17,439 nucleotides of DNA from Cyanobacteria bacterium UBA947 (GCA_002293275.1 DBCX01000056.1:45786-63224); one strand, 5' to 3'. Counted from the first letter of the stretch, positions 8,027-15,229 are shown. The notes: a model not told the origin generated them from the letters alone. A program made the numbers and translations.

Positions 8027-8052
8027 AAAATGATCTCCTTGGAGACCATTTT
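8027..8052 (-). promoter_or_regulatory. RNA hairpin sequestering the coaX Shine-Dalgarno
   Basis: On the coaX strand the RNA reads AAAAUGGUCUCC, AA, GGAGAUCAUUUU directly before the GTG start. It can form a near-perfect stem of about 11 bp with the AAGGAG Shine-Dalgarno in the loop and stem. One position is a G-U pair in this RNA but an A-C mismatch in the opposite strand, which fits selection on the coaX-sense RNA. It also sits 25 nt after the stop of the upstream small gene and ends in UUUU, so it might act as a weak terminator or attenuator. Confidence 0.6.
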
Positions 8053-8077
8053 AGCCTAAACAAAATTTGTTTGCAAT

Positions 8078-8287
8078 TTATGCGAGATTGGTCGCGGTTG
8101 TGACGCCGCCTTTACCGCTGTCTGTTTGGTTGAACGCCATGATGGATGTTCCCAGCGGAACAGCCGGTACATTGTAGTTTCCAAAAGGACTTAGAAACTT
8201 TTTCTTTTCATCTGGCTGCTCTTGTGATACCTGAGCTTTGTCATCAATGGTTTTTCCAATACCGCCGATTTTTTCAATTGCTGACAT
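8078..8287 (-). CDS. Small hydrophilic hypothetical protein (69 aa)
   Basis: The ATG at 8287 is preceded by a strong GAGGAG Shine-Dalgarno with 6-nt spacing and a good promoter just upstream, so this short frame is very probably a gene. The protein starts MSAIEKIGGIGK, has a charged middle (Q/E/D/K-rich, about residues 18-31) and a Pro/Gly/Thr-containing C-terminus. There is no membrane segment, no cysteine and no domain I recognise. It is the first gene of a likely unit with coaX and the U32 gene, but its stop is 52 bp before the coaX start with an intervening hairpin, so coupling may be partial. Confidence 0.75.
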   Translation of the reverse strand: MSAIEKIGGIGKTIDDKAQVSQEQPDEKKKFLSPFGNYNVPAVPLGTSIMAFNQTDSGKGGVTTATNLA

Positions 8288-8307
8288 AGTTATCTCCTCG
8301 TTATTGT

Positions 8308-8335
8308 GTTATATATATAAAGTATTTACTTGCAA
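8308..8335 (-). promoter_or_regulatory. Sigma70-type promoter for the 69-aa gene / coaX unit
   Basis: TTGCAA at 8335-8330 and TATAAC at 8313-8308 on the minus strand are separated by 16 bp. The predicted transcription start near 8301 leaves a leader of about 14 nt, just enough to include the GAGGAG ribosome-binding site. Confidence 0.6.
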
Positions 8336-8441
8336 AATAATTGCCCGCATGGGTAGAGTTTTGTTACATTTGTTTACAATCAGAGCCGCGAGCGTCTGCA
8401 AATACGGACGTAACACCATTGCCCGGAAGGCGCTCAGCGCC

Positions 8442-8470
8442 AAATAAAAAGGAATGCTCTAAACATTCCT
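8442..8470 (-). terminator. Rho-independent terminator (minus strand)
   Basis: On the minus strand AGGAATG, TTTAGAG, CATTCCT forms a 7-bp stem with a 7-nt loop, followed by TTTTATTT. No gene lies upstream on that strand before surE, which runs the other way. It therefore either ends a short transcript started near 8505 or protects the downstream promoter from antisense reading. Confidence 0.6.
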
Positions 8471-8560
8471 CGTGATAATGTGTGTGTAGTGTGTGTCCTC
8501 GTGTCTATATATATAAAAAGTATTTTTTGTATATAAAATTGCTATATTTTTATGCAAGTG

Positions 8561-8589
8561 TTTACAAAAATTAATAATTGTGCTACAAT
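8561..8589 (+). promoter_or_regulatory. Sigma70-type promoter of surE, giving a leaderless mRNA
   Basis: TTTACA at 8561-8566 and TACAAT at 8584-8589 are separated by the ideal 17 bp. The surE ATG is at 8599, only 9 nt after the -10 box, so the predicted start of transcription falls about 3 nt before ATG. No Shine-Dalgarno is present. Confidence 0.75.
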
Positions 8590-8598
8590 CGTCCTATA

Positions 8599-9390
8599 AT
8601 GAAGATTTTGATTGCGAATGACGATGGAATAGCGGCGAACGGGATACGGGTTTTGACCGAATCCTTGGCGTGCGACCATGAGGTTTACGTGATTGCGCCG
8701 GACAGGGAGCGAAGCGCTGCCGGGCACTCGCTGACGCTGCACACACCTTTGCGTGTGGAAGAGCTTGACCCGTTTGGCGGGGCAAAACGCGTTTGGGTCA
8801 CAACCGGAACCCCCGGTGATTGCGTCAAAATCGGTATCAACGCGATTTTAACCAAGGAAGAGCAGCCAGATATGGTGATTTCGGGCATAAACCACGGTCC
8901 AAATCTTGGTGCTGACATACTTTATTCCGGTACCGTAAGCTGCGCAATGGAAGGCGCAATGATGGGTATCCCGAGCATCGCGGTGTCGCTCGCGAGTATG
9001 AAATCCGAGTATGAGGATTTCAGGTTCACGGGGAATTTTGTCAACTCGCTGCTAAAAAAGATAAACGAGTTCACCTTCCCGCCGAAGGGGATTTTAAACA
9101 TAAACACACCGGCGCTGCCGGGTGACGATATTGCGGGCGTTGCAGTGACAGAGCTTGGCAGACGGATGTTCACGGACACTTACGACAAACGGACCGACCC
9201 GCGCGGAAAGATTTATTACTGGATGGCGGGCGAACTTTTGAGCGAGCCGGAGAGCGCAAACACTGATATCGCGGCCGTTCGCAACAACCTTGTTTCAGTT
9301 ACGCCTGTGACTTTTGAGATGACCAAACGCAGCTTTATGGCTGATTTGGAAAAAGTACTCTGCGCAGACAACCAATGCCACTGGTATTAG
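8599..9390 (+). CDS. surE: 5'/3'-nucleotidase SurE
   Basis: SurE is a metal-dependent cytosolic phosphatase of nucleoside monophosphates (and of short polyphosphate in some species). The N-terminus MKILIANDDGI carries the paired metal ligands Asp8-Asp9. Ser39 in RERSAAGHS and Asn98 in SGINHGPNLG complete the metal site, and GTPGDCV is also conserved. At 263 residues it is of normal length. I choose ATG at 8599 because the family begins exactly there and the longer frame would start within the promoter. It is a single gene, convergent with the MFS gene. Its mRNA appears leaderless. Confidence 0.96.
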   Translation: MKILIANDDGIAANGIRVLTESLACDHEVYVIAPDRERSAAGHSLTLHTPLRVEELDPFGGAKRVWVTTGTPGDCVKIGINAILTKEEQPDMVISGINHGPNLGADILYSGTVSCAMEGAMMGIPSIAVSLASMKSEYEDFRFTGNFVNSLLKKINEFTFPPKGILNINTPALPGDDIAGVAVTELGRRMFTDTYDKRTDPRGKIYYWMAGELLSEPESANTDIAAVRNNLVSVTPVTFEMTKRSFMADLEKVLCADNQCHWY

Positions 9391-9438
9391 GGGCAAAGGG
9401 TAAAAGACGGGTTGCCCGAAAAATTTGCCGGAAGAAGG
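9391..9438. other. Convergent gap between surE and the MFS gene with a short hairpin
   Basis: The 48-bp gap contains GGGCAA (9391-9396) matching TTGCCC (9412-9417). On the minus strand a small CGGG-CAA-CCCG hairpin is followed by TCTTTT, a weak candidate terminator for a minus-strand transcript. It is not convincing for either gene. Confidence 0.3.
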
Positions 9439-10728
9439 TTAAGCCTCTTTAATTTTGGCTGTAATCACCGCGGCGACGGCAAGGCAGGCGGCGCCAATCA
9501 AGAACGCGTAATCCCAATGGTAATTTATCGCATCCGAGCCCATATCAAATACGCACTTGTTGATAATCCAGGCAACCAGCGTGCAGACAAACACCTGGGG
9601 CCCGGCGATAAATATGTTGAAAATCCCCATAACAGAGCCTTCGGTACCTTTTTTGATATATCGCGCAAGCATGGCAAACGGCAGCGCGCAGATGCTTCCC
9701 CAGCCGATTCCGCTTAGTCCCATCAGCGCGGCAACGGTGATGTGGTTTTTGAAAAACGCCATCCCCAAAAACGCCGCTATCATTGTTATTATTGAGATTA
9801 TGTGGATTTTTTTGTTACCGTATTTTGCCGCCAGAACCCCGATTGGTATCGCCACTAAAAAGCACACAAGGTTAAACACGGCAAAACAAATGGATGAAAA
9901 GTTTGTCGCATCAACAATTGTGCTCTCGTAGAACTCTTTGACGGTCGGCGCTGCGGTTGTCAAATCCGGCACGCAAAAAACCGTGTGGATTGCGTACTGC
10001 GTAAAGAAAATCATCATACACATCGTCCCAATCCATGTGAAAAACTGCATTGTGCAGATTTTGCCGACCTCGGGCGAGAGTGCAAAAAAGTCCTTGAGCG
10101 ATGTTAAAAAATTCGGCGCCTGAACGGCTTTGGCCTTTGCCTGCTTGACTTCTTTAATGGTGATGCAGGTCCAAATCATCGCGAGCGTGAACGCGACAGC
10201 ACCCATGATAAACTGCGATTCAATTGACATCTGGTAATCAAACGCCCATTTTAAAAACGGCGCGGTGCCGGCTGCAACAACGGAACCCAGCCCGATTGCA
10301 AGGCTTATGTAGGAGTTGGCCAGCGAGCATTGCTCTTTTGGCACGACATCGGGAATAAGCGCGCGGTATGGGCCTTGCGCGATATTGATGCACGCATCAA
10401 TAATCCAAATCATAGCAGCTGCAATCCACAGGTTCGCAGAATTTGGGAACGCCCACAGCGCAAGCGATGCAATAATCGCGCCGCCGAGCAGGTACGGACG
10501 TCTGCGGCCAAGCGGGGAGACGGTTTTGTCGCTCAGGGCGCCGACAATCGGCTGGACAACCATGCCCGTAAACGGACCGGCAAGCCAAATCAACCCATAG
10601 ATAAACGGTGAGGCGCCAAGGTTCTCTGTGACCGGCCCTGACAGGATAATCCTCATCTGCCACGCAAACTGCAGCCCGAAAAACCCCAATGCAAAATTTA
10701 AAAACTGTGCTGTCGTAAACTTTTTCAT
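9439..10728 (-). CDS. MFS transporter, SLC45/GPH-like (probable sugar:cation symporter)
   Basis: This 429-residue inner-membrane protein has about twelve hydrophobic segments. Between the second and third segments it has SDKTVSPLGRRRPY (GRRRP at 74-78), the signature loop of the sucrose/maltose-type MFS (SLC45-like) and related GPH transporters. GPYRALIPDVVP near residue 118 is also typical. A hydrophilic central loop (about 195-225, KEVKQAKAKA) separates the two six-helix halves. The substrate is probably a disaccharide or glycoside, but no glycosidase or kinase gene lies nearby to confirm it. Start ATG 10728 is set by the N-terminus. There is no good Shine-Dalgarno, and an extended -10 box lies 10 nt upstream. 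Confidence 0.85.
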   Translation of the reverse strand: MKKFTTAQFLNFALGFFGLQFAWQMRIILSGPVTENLGASPFIYGLIWLAGPFTGMVVQPIVGALSDKTVSPLGRRRPYLLGGAIIASLALWAFPNSANLWIAAAMIWIIDACINIAQGPYRALIPDVVPKEQCSLANSYISLAIGLGSVVAAGTAPFLKWAFDYQMSIESQFIMGAVAFTLAMIWTCITIKEVKQAKAKAVQAPNFLTSLKDFFALSPEVGKICTMQFFTWIGTMCMMIFFTQYAIHTVFCVPDLTTAAPTVKEFYESTIVDATNFSSICFAVFNLVCFLVAIPIGVLAAKYGNKKIHIISIITMIAAFLGMAFFKNHITVAALMGLSGIGWGSICALPFAMLARYIKKGTEGSVMGIFNIFIAGPQVFVCTLVAWIINKCVFDMGSDAINYHWDYAFLIGAACLAVAAVITAKIKEA

Positions 10729-10738
10729 AACTTGTTAC

Positions 10739-10747
10739 ATTCTAACA
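10739..10747 (-). promoter_or_regulatory. Extended -10 promoter of the MFS gene (probably leaderless)
   Basis: On the minus strand TGTTAGAAT (TGn plus TAGAAT, 10747-10739) ends 10 nt before the ATG at 10728. A weak TTGCGT -35 lies 19 bp further upstream. The leader would be only about 3 nt. Confidence 0.45.
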
Positions 10748-10789
10748 CAAACATGTCCGACATACGCAATTTTTTTTGCACTTATGTTT

Positions 10790-10798
10790 TGATACAAT
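10790..10798 (+). promoter_or_regulatory. Extended -10 promoter of the membrane-anchored hypothetical
   Basis: TGATACAAT at 10790-10798 is an extended -10 box (TGn before TACAAT). No good -35 hexamer is seen; a T-rich tract sits at that place. The 98-bp divergent region is shared with the MFS promoter. Confidence 0.5.
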
Positions 10799-10826
10799 AA
10801 GAAGGTTAAAATCCAAAAGGTATGTT

Positions 10827-11561
10827 ATGAGTTCAAATTTATTGGTACAGGCAACAAATAATTACAGCACACAGGCGGCAATTGCCCCGGCTCCGGCGGT
10901 TCCGGCTGCACCAACGCCTGAACCTGCGGACAACGCAAGCGAAAAAAGTAAAGTCCCTGTTGCAGCCTGTATTATAGGCGGAGCAGGCATTTTGGCAACG
11001 TTAGGGTACGTATTCAGAGGGAACATTTCAAAAATCCTAAGACAGGCCAAAAATGTAGACGATATTGTTTCGGACGCTGCTAAAACAGGGGCAAAAATAA
11101 CGCAGGAACTAAAAGACCTCGCAAAAGATGAGATGATTAAAAAAGCGGGCGGATTTAATGGCAATTACGAAGGCCTGTACAAGCTTGTTAATGGTAGTTG
11201 GAAACCTAATGCAAACACCCCCAAAAACTGGAATAGGATGCTAAATAATTTAGACGACGCTAGTCCTTTAAAACAATATTGGAACCGGCTTTGGAATAAT
11301 CCAGCGATGACCGAAAAAGAAAAGGTATCAAAATTTTTGGATGATTTACAAAAATGGGGCCTTAAAAGAGGGTCTGTTGATGACATTATTGTTCATACGG
11401 ACGACGCTGCTGACGATCTTTTTAAATATTATGACAGACTGGATGGGCTTGATATAAACAAAGACGAAGTTTATAAGGTACTTTGCGCAAATTGGTTTGC
11501 ACCTGATGGAAGACTCATTGAAAAAGGTACGCTTCAACAGTTGACGCCTATAACGACCTGA
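10827..11561 (+). CDS. Unrecognised single-span membrane protein (244 aa)
   Basis: ATG at 10827 follows an AAAAGG ribosome-binding site with 6-nt spacing, which decides this start over in-frame upstream codons lying inside the promoter. The protein has a short polar N-terminus, an Ala/Pro-rich linker (about 18-36, APAPAVPAAPTPEP), one transmembrane helix (about 44-63, containing CIIGGAGILATLGYVF) and a soluble domain of about 180 residues rich in Lys, Asn, Asp and Trp. It has no signal-peptide cleavage site and no domain I recognise. The 3' half is more AT-rich than its neighbours, which might mean recent acquisition. It stands alone between convergent and divergent genes. Confidence 0.75.
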   Translation: MSSNLLVQATNNYSTQAAIAPAPAVPAAPTPEPADNASEKSKVPVAACIIGGAGILATLGYVFRGNISKILRQAKNVDDIVSDAAKTGAKITQELKDLAKDEMIKKAGGFNGNYEGLYKLVNGSWKPNANTPKNWNRMLNNLDDASPLKQYWNRLWNNPAMTEKEKVSKFLDDLQKWGLKRGSVDDIIVHTDDAADDLFKYYDRLDGLDINKDEVYKVLCANWFAPDGRLIEKGTLQQLTPITT

Positions 11562-11580
11562 TGAGCCGGCTTAAAACCAA

Positions 11581-12627
11581 CTAGCCGAAAAGTTCACTAA
11601 TTTTATACGCCTCATTTGTGCCGACAACAAACTCAAACTCGCTCACAGCCTGTTCAAGCTCCTCTTTCATCTGCGCCAAAAGCCCCGGGATAACGATTTT
11701 GCGCGTCTTGACCTTGTTCGCAAAATCAAAGTCTTTGAGCGTTTTTGCCACAATCTGCGCGGTGAATTTCTCCGCCGACCATGCCGTCAGCACGCTCATC
11801 CCGTTTGACGGTACAACAATCAGGTATGAGCCGGTCGGCAAGTTTTCCAGCTCGCCTGCGACCGCAAAGTACGTCAGCGCAAAGTTTGTCGTCATAAAAA
11901 CAAGCGAATTCTCATCCGGATCGTTAAACTCATAGACCCCCGGATCAACCTGCATCGGCTTTTCAGGGTCGGTAAAGATGTTTTGCCGCAGCGTCAACAG
12001 CACCGACAACAATGTCTCGTCAAAGTCCTCAAACACAAGCATATTGGCGTATTTGCAAATATAATATGAGGCTTTGGCACATAACTCGGGCAACCCTGAT
12101 TCATTTGCCCCCGCAGAAGGTAAGTAAACGCAGACCGGATCGGCCTCGTTTCGCTGCTCTATGGCCTCTTTGCGCAGCCGGATAAGCTCGGCCGCGGTCT
12201 GTTTAAATGAGCGGTCAACTATTTTATTTACCCCCAGTGCGTCGTATTCCTCGCGCGTGAGTACCAAATCAACCCCAAGCTCCTCGTTTACGCGTTTGAC
12301 TTTGAACTCTTGCACGCGCTTGCGCTCTTGCTCGGTTTTAACAATCACCGCGAGCGCTGTGGGGTTGTTGAACTTTTTTTCATGCCGGTACAAAACATTT
12401 TCCCCGCCAATTTTCACACCTTGAATTTCCAGCGTTTTCTGCGGCTGGCGCGCGTTTTGGGTGATAATATCTTTTAGTTCGTCCGGCGCATACGGACATT
12501 TTTCAATATTTGTTTTGGCTTCTTTTAACGCAAAAGCCATGCACGTGGCGCATCCGCACTCCTTGCAGTTGAAGTGCCCCGCACCTTTAAGGTGTTGAAA
12601 AATTTGCAACCCCGTCAGCTCTGCCAT
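11581..12627 (-). CDS. acsC: Corrinoid/iron-sulfur protein large subunit-like (AcsC/CdhE), shortened
   Basis: AcsC is the large subunit of the CFeSP that carries a methyl group on cobalamin in the Wood-Ljungdahl pathway. Here the N-terminus has the AcsC-type 4Fe-4S site Cys21-x2-Cys24-x4-Cys29-x14-Cys44 followed by PYAPDE, then the family segment VKIGGENVLYRHEKKF. The C-terminal cobalamin domain is also clear (MTTNFALTYFAVAGE, SVLTAWSAEKFTA, KTRKIVIPG, VVGTNEA). At 348 residues it is about 100 shorter than typical AcsC (around 440), the loss falling in the central TIM barrel. ATG at 12627 is chosen because the homology starts there; it overlaps the AcsD-like stop by 13 bp, implying coupling. 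No acetyl-CoA synthase, CO dehydrogenase or methyltransferase gene is in the window, so the methyl acceptor is unknown. Confidence 0.82.
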   Translation of the reverse strand: MAELTGLQIFQHLKGAGHFNCKECGCATCMAFALKEAKTNIEKCPYAPDELKDIITQNARQPQKTLEIQGVKIGGENVLYRHEKKFNNPTALAVIVKTEQERKRVQEFKVKRVNEELGVDLVLTREEYDALGVNKIVDRSFKQTAAELIRLRKEAIEQRNEADPVCVYLPSAGANESGLPELCAKASYYICKYANMLVFEDFDETLLSVLLTLRQNIFTDPEKPMQVDPGVYEFNDPDENSLVFMTTNFALTYFAVAGELENLPTGSYLIVVPSNGMSVLTAWSAEKFTAQIVAKTLKDFDFANKVKTRKIVIPGLLAQMKEELEQAVSEFEFVVGTNEAYKISELFG

Positions 12628-13070
12628 ACACGCTCCATAACCTCTTGCGCTTTTTTGTCGTTCATCACGACAACATCGGCACCTGCCGCTGCGACAGCTG
12701 ATGCCGCGGCAATCTCGGCAAACAGGGCGTAGCACGCATCAACTTTTGCCTCTTTGGTTTTCAAGGTTTCCTCCACCGCGAACGACACAATCGGAAACCG
12801 CAAATACTTGTCCCCTGAGAGTTTTACCTTCTCAATCATGCTATAACCGTATTCCAGCCCATACCCGAGCCCGCCGATATCCGTGTCAATCAAAATCTGC
12901 TCGGCCGGCAGCCCCAAATCCAGACTCAAAATATTGAGCTCTTTTGCAAGGTTAATATCAATCGGTGTTCGCAAAACCAGCTGCTTGCCTGATTTTATCG
13001 CCGCAGGAACTAATTCTTTGTAATTAGTTTCATCCGCAACATCTAACTCTTTCAGAATAAATTCAGTCAT
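12615..13070 (-). CDS. AcsD/CdhD-like half-length CFeSP small subunit
   Basis: The 151-residue frame matches the C-terminal half of the AcsD/CdhD TIM barrel: NYKELVPAAIKSGK, TPIDINLAKELNIL, GLPAEQILIDT, then GGLGYGLEYGYSMIEKVKL and a terminal AGADVVVMND strand. Full AcsD is about 310 residues. The N-terminal half is absent: upstream lies only the ftsH stop (13112). The frame has no stops and is coupled to acsC by a 13-bp overlap, so it looks maintained, not decayed. The ATG at 13070 has only GGTAGG close by; a TTG at 13085 is an alternative. It could pair with the shortened AcsC to make a minimal CFeSP, which is inference. Confidence 0.75.
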   Translation of the reverse strand: MTEFILKELDVADETNYKELVPAAIKSGKQLVLRTPIDINLAKELNILSLDLGLPAEQILIDTDIGGLGYGLEYGYSMIEKVKLSGDKYLRFPIVSFAVEETLKTKEAKVDACYALFAEIAAASAVAAAGADVVVMNDKKAQEVMERVWQS

Positions 13071-13111
13071 CCTACCAATTTCCAAGGATTTTGCACGAGG
13101 CCGCCTTGCAT

Positions 13112-14986
13112 TTACCCCCGTTCGGACTTTACCTTGTCCATAATCACTTCGACCTCTTTTTCATCGAGCGTTTCTTTGTCCAAAAGCTCTTTTGAAACCG
13201 CATCGAGCATATCACGGTTCTCGTTAAGCAGCGCTTTTGCCTGCTCGTATCTTTCGTCTATGATATGTTTAATTTCGGTATCGATTTCGTATGCGACCTG
13301 CTCGGAATAATCTCTCTGGTGCCCAAAATCACGCCCCATAAAGACGTTTTCCTGATTGCGGCCGTAGGTCATGTTGCCCAACTTATCGGACATCCCCCAG
13401 GCTGTAACCATTTTGCGAGCGGTGTTTGTCACCTGTGACAAATCCTGCGATGCGCCCGTACTCACGTTGCTAACCCCGTAAACAATCTCCTCCGCCGCAC
13501 GTCCGCCAAGGGTCATGGTGATTTCGCTAAGCAGTTTTTCTTTGCTGGTGTGGACTTTTTCGTCCTTCGGCCGCGTCCAGGTCACGCCCAGCGCATATCC
13601 GCGAGGGATGATAGATACCTTGTGCAGCTCGTTGCCTTCTTTCAGCAGCTTTGCAATCAGCGCATGCCCGACCTCGTGGTATGCCGTGCGTTCTTTATCC
13701 TCGTCGGTTATGACTTTGCTGCGTTTTTCAATCCCCGCGATAACCCGGTCAATCGAGTTATCAATATCGTCCATCGTAATCTTGTCCTGCCCGTTGCGCG
13801 CGGCAAGCAGTGCGGATTCGTTAAGCAGATTCTGCAAATCCGCACCGGTAAAGCCGGGTGTCCGTTTTGCAAGCACTTTCAGGTTAACTTTTTTATCAAG
13901 CTTTTTGTTGTGCGCATGGACTTTCAAAATCTGCTCGCGGCCTTTGATATCAGGTGCGTTGATGTAAATTTGCCGGTCAAATCTGCCCGGACGCAAAAGC
14001 GCGTTATCCAAAATATCGGGCCTGTTTGTCGCGGCAATCACAATAATATTCATATTCCCGTCAAACCCGTCCATCTCAACAAGCAGCTGGTTAAGCGTCT
14101 GCTCACGCTCGTCATGGCCGCCGCCCATCCCCGCACCGCGCTGGCGTCCGACCGCATCAATCTCGTCAATAAAGATTATACAAGGCTGATGGCGTTTTGC
14201 CTGCTCAAAAAGGTCACGGACACGGCTTGCGCCCACGCCCACGAACATCTCAACAAAGTCCGAACCGCTGATAGAAAAGAACGGAACCCCGGCCTCACCC
14301 GCAACAGCCTTTGCCATCAAGGTTTTACCGGTACCCGGCGGCCCCACGAGCAGCACCCCTTTCGGGATTCGCGCACCGAGTTTAATATATTTCTCGCCGT
14401 TTTTCAAGAAATCAACAATTTCTTCAAGCTCTTTTTTCTCCTCGTCAATGCCCGCCACATCCTTGAATGTGGTCTTAACCTTGCTGTCAACCATAAGTTT
14501 GGCCTTGCTTTTGCCAAACGACATCGCCTGCGAGCCGCCCATAGAAACGCTTTTAGCCAACACAATAAGAAAAACAATAAACAAAACCGGCAGCAAAATC
14601 GCGCCCAGCGTTCCCATCAGCTGCGAGCCCTCGGGTTCTTTTTTTACGCTTATATCAACCTTGCCGGTTTCCAGCTTGCGCATCAAATCCGGATCGTTTG
14701 GCGTCAAAACCTTGTACTGGACGCGCGCCTGCACGGGCTCAAGTCCCGGCAGCCCTTTATACGTGGTCTTTTGCTCGGCTTTTGGCTGCTGCACCGGCAC
14801 CGCAATCAAATGGTCAGCGGCTTTTTCAACGGATTTAATCTCGCCCTTGCCGAGTTTTTCCAAAAACGCGGAGTACGAAATCTCGGATGTGCTTGTTGCA
14901 GGCCCTGTCATAAACACCGACGATACAAACACCATAACGACGATTGCCAAAATTATATACATGCCCGATGATTGGTTTTTGTTCAT
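13112..14986 (-). CDS. ftsH: ATP-dependent zinc metalloprotease FtsH
   Basis: FtsH is a hexameric AAA+ protease of the inner membrane that degrades membrane and regulatory proteins. Visible in order: first membrane helix (about 9-27), an external domain, second helix (about 127-147), Walker A GPPGTGKT at 215-222, Walker B IIFIDEID at 270-277, the second region of homology near 320-338 (ATNRPDILDNALLRPGRFDRQ), the zinc site HEVGH at 437-441 and the GASQDL third ligand near 515. Length 624 is typical. ATG 14986 has no Shine-Dalgarno but a perfect TATAAT 6 nt upstream, so the mRNA is probably leaderless. The CFeSP-like genes follow 41 bp downstream and may be read through from it. Confidence 0.97.
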   Translation of the reverse strand: MNKNQSSGMYIILAIVVMVFVSSVFMTGPATSTSEISYSAFLEKLGKGEIKSVEKAADHLIAVPVQQPKAEQKTTYKGLPGLEPVQARVQYKVLTPNDPDLMRKLETGKVDISVKKEPEGSQLMGTLGAILLPVLFIVFLIVLAKSVSMGGSQAMSFGKSKAKLMVDSKVKTTFKDVAGIDEEKKELEEIVDFLKNGEKYIKLGARIPKGVLLVGPPGTGKTLMAKAVAGEAGVPFFSISGSDFVEMFVGVGASRVRDLFEQAKRHQPCIIFIDEIDAVGRQRGAGMGGGHDEREQTLNQLLVEMDGFDGNMNIIVIAATNRPDILDNALLRPGRFDRQIYINAPDIKGREQILKVHAHNKKLDKKVNLKVLAKRTPGFTGADLQNLLNESALLAARNGQDKITMDDIDNSIDRVIAGIEKRSKVITDEDKERTAYHEVGHALIAKLLKEGNELHKVSIIPRGYALGVTWTRPKDEKVHTSKEKLLSEITMTLGGRAAEEIVYGVSNVSTGASQDLSQVTNTARKMVTAWGMSDKLGNMTYGRNQENVFMGRDFGHQRDYSEQVAYEIDTEIKHIIDERYEQAKALLNENRDMLDAVSKELLDKETLDEKEVEVIMDKVKSERG

Positions 14987-14992
14987 TAAATT

Positions 14993-15001
14993 ATTATATC
15001 A
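14993..15001 (-). promoter_or_regulatory. Extended -10 promoter of ftsH (leaderless)
   Basis: TGATATAAT on the minus strand (15001-14993) is a consensus extended -10 box. Only 6 nt separate it from the ftsH ATG, so transcription should start at or next to the A of ATG. No -35 box is evident. It lies just after the XRE gene stop. Confidence 0.65.
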
Positions 15002-15010
15002 CAAAATTAT

Positions 15011-15214
15011 TTAATCGTCGTGAAATTCCAGCAGGTCGGAAATTTTACATTTGAAGAATTTGCAAAACACATCAATCGTGTCTAATTCAACATTTTTTTG
15101 TTTGCCGCGGATTATGTTTGAAATAGTGGTCTTGCTTATACCGGTAACTTCGCTAATCTTTACAGCTGTGACATCTGCGTCCCACATTAATTCTCTCAAT
15201 TTAATTTTAATCAT
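15011..15214 (-). CDS. Small XRE/Cro-type HTH regulator
   Basis: This 67-residue protein is essentially one helix-turn-helix domain of the Cro/C1 (HTH_26-like) type: MIKIKLRELMWD, then AVKISEVTGISKTTISNIIRGK as the helix-turn-helix (about 18-39), and TIDVFCKFFKCKISDLLEF at the end. It would bind DNA, probably as a dimer. ATG at 15214 is preferred over GTG at 15220 because homology begins at MIKIK and TATAAT ends 6 nt before it. The gene lies divergent to a 61-residue gene and 24 bp before ftsH, so control of that divergent gene and of itself is the simplest guess. Confidence 0.85.
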   Translation of the reverse strand: MIKIKLRELMWDADVTAVKISEVTGISKTTISNIIRGKQKNVELDTIDVFCKFFKCKISDLLEFHDD

Positions 15215-15220
15215 GAACAC

Positions 15221-15229
15221 ATTATACCA
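15221..15229 (-). promoter_or_regulatory. Extended -10 promoter of the XRE gene (leaderless)
   Basis: TGGTATAAT on the minus strand (15229-15221) is followed after 6 nt by ATG at 15214, the same spacing as at ftsH. No Shine-Dalgarno is present. Confidence 0.65.

Larger units (their letters stand above)
8290..8598. other. AT-rich intergenic region between the coaX unit and surE
   Basis: About 300 bp contain no convincing protein gene. They hold the minus-strand promoter of the 69-aa gene, a GC hairpin (GGCGC-TCA-GCGCC, 8429-8441), a minus-strand terminator (8442-8470), a TG-rich stretch (about 8478-8505), a second copy of the TATATATATAAA..AGTATTT sequence (8311-8327 and about 8506-8525), and the surE promoter. 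Confidence 0.7.

Noticed and set aside
11559..11600. Possible bidirectional terminator between the orphan membrane gene and acsC
   Set aside because: Only a short AGCCGGCT palindrome is present, with no usable stem-loop and T-tract.
12615..13070. AcsD-like fragment as a decaying pseudogene
   Set aside because: The frame is clean to its stop and is overlapped by acsC in a coupling arrangement; truncation looks ancient and maintained, though this cannot be proved from one sequence.
13550..14971. A 473-codon plus-strand frame opposite ftsH
   Set aside because: It is fully antisense to a certain ftsH, has no matching ribosome-binding site and gives an unfamiliar, His/Arg/Asn-rich product typical of a shadow frame.
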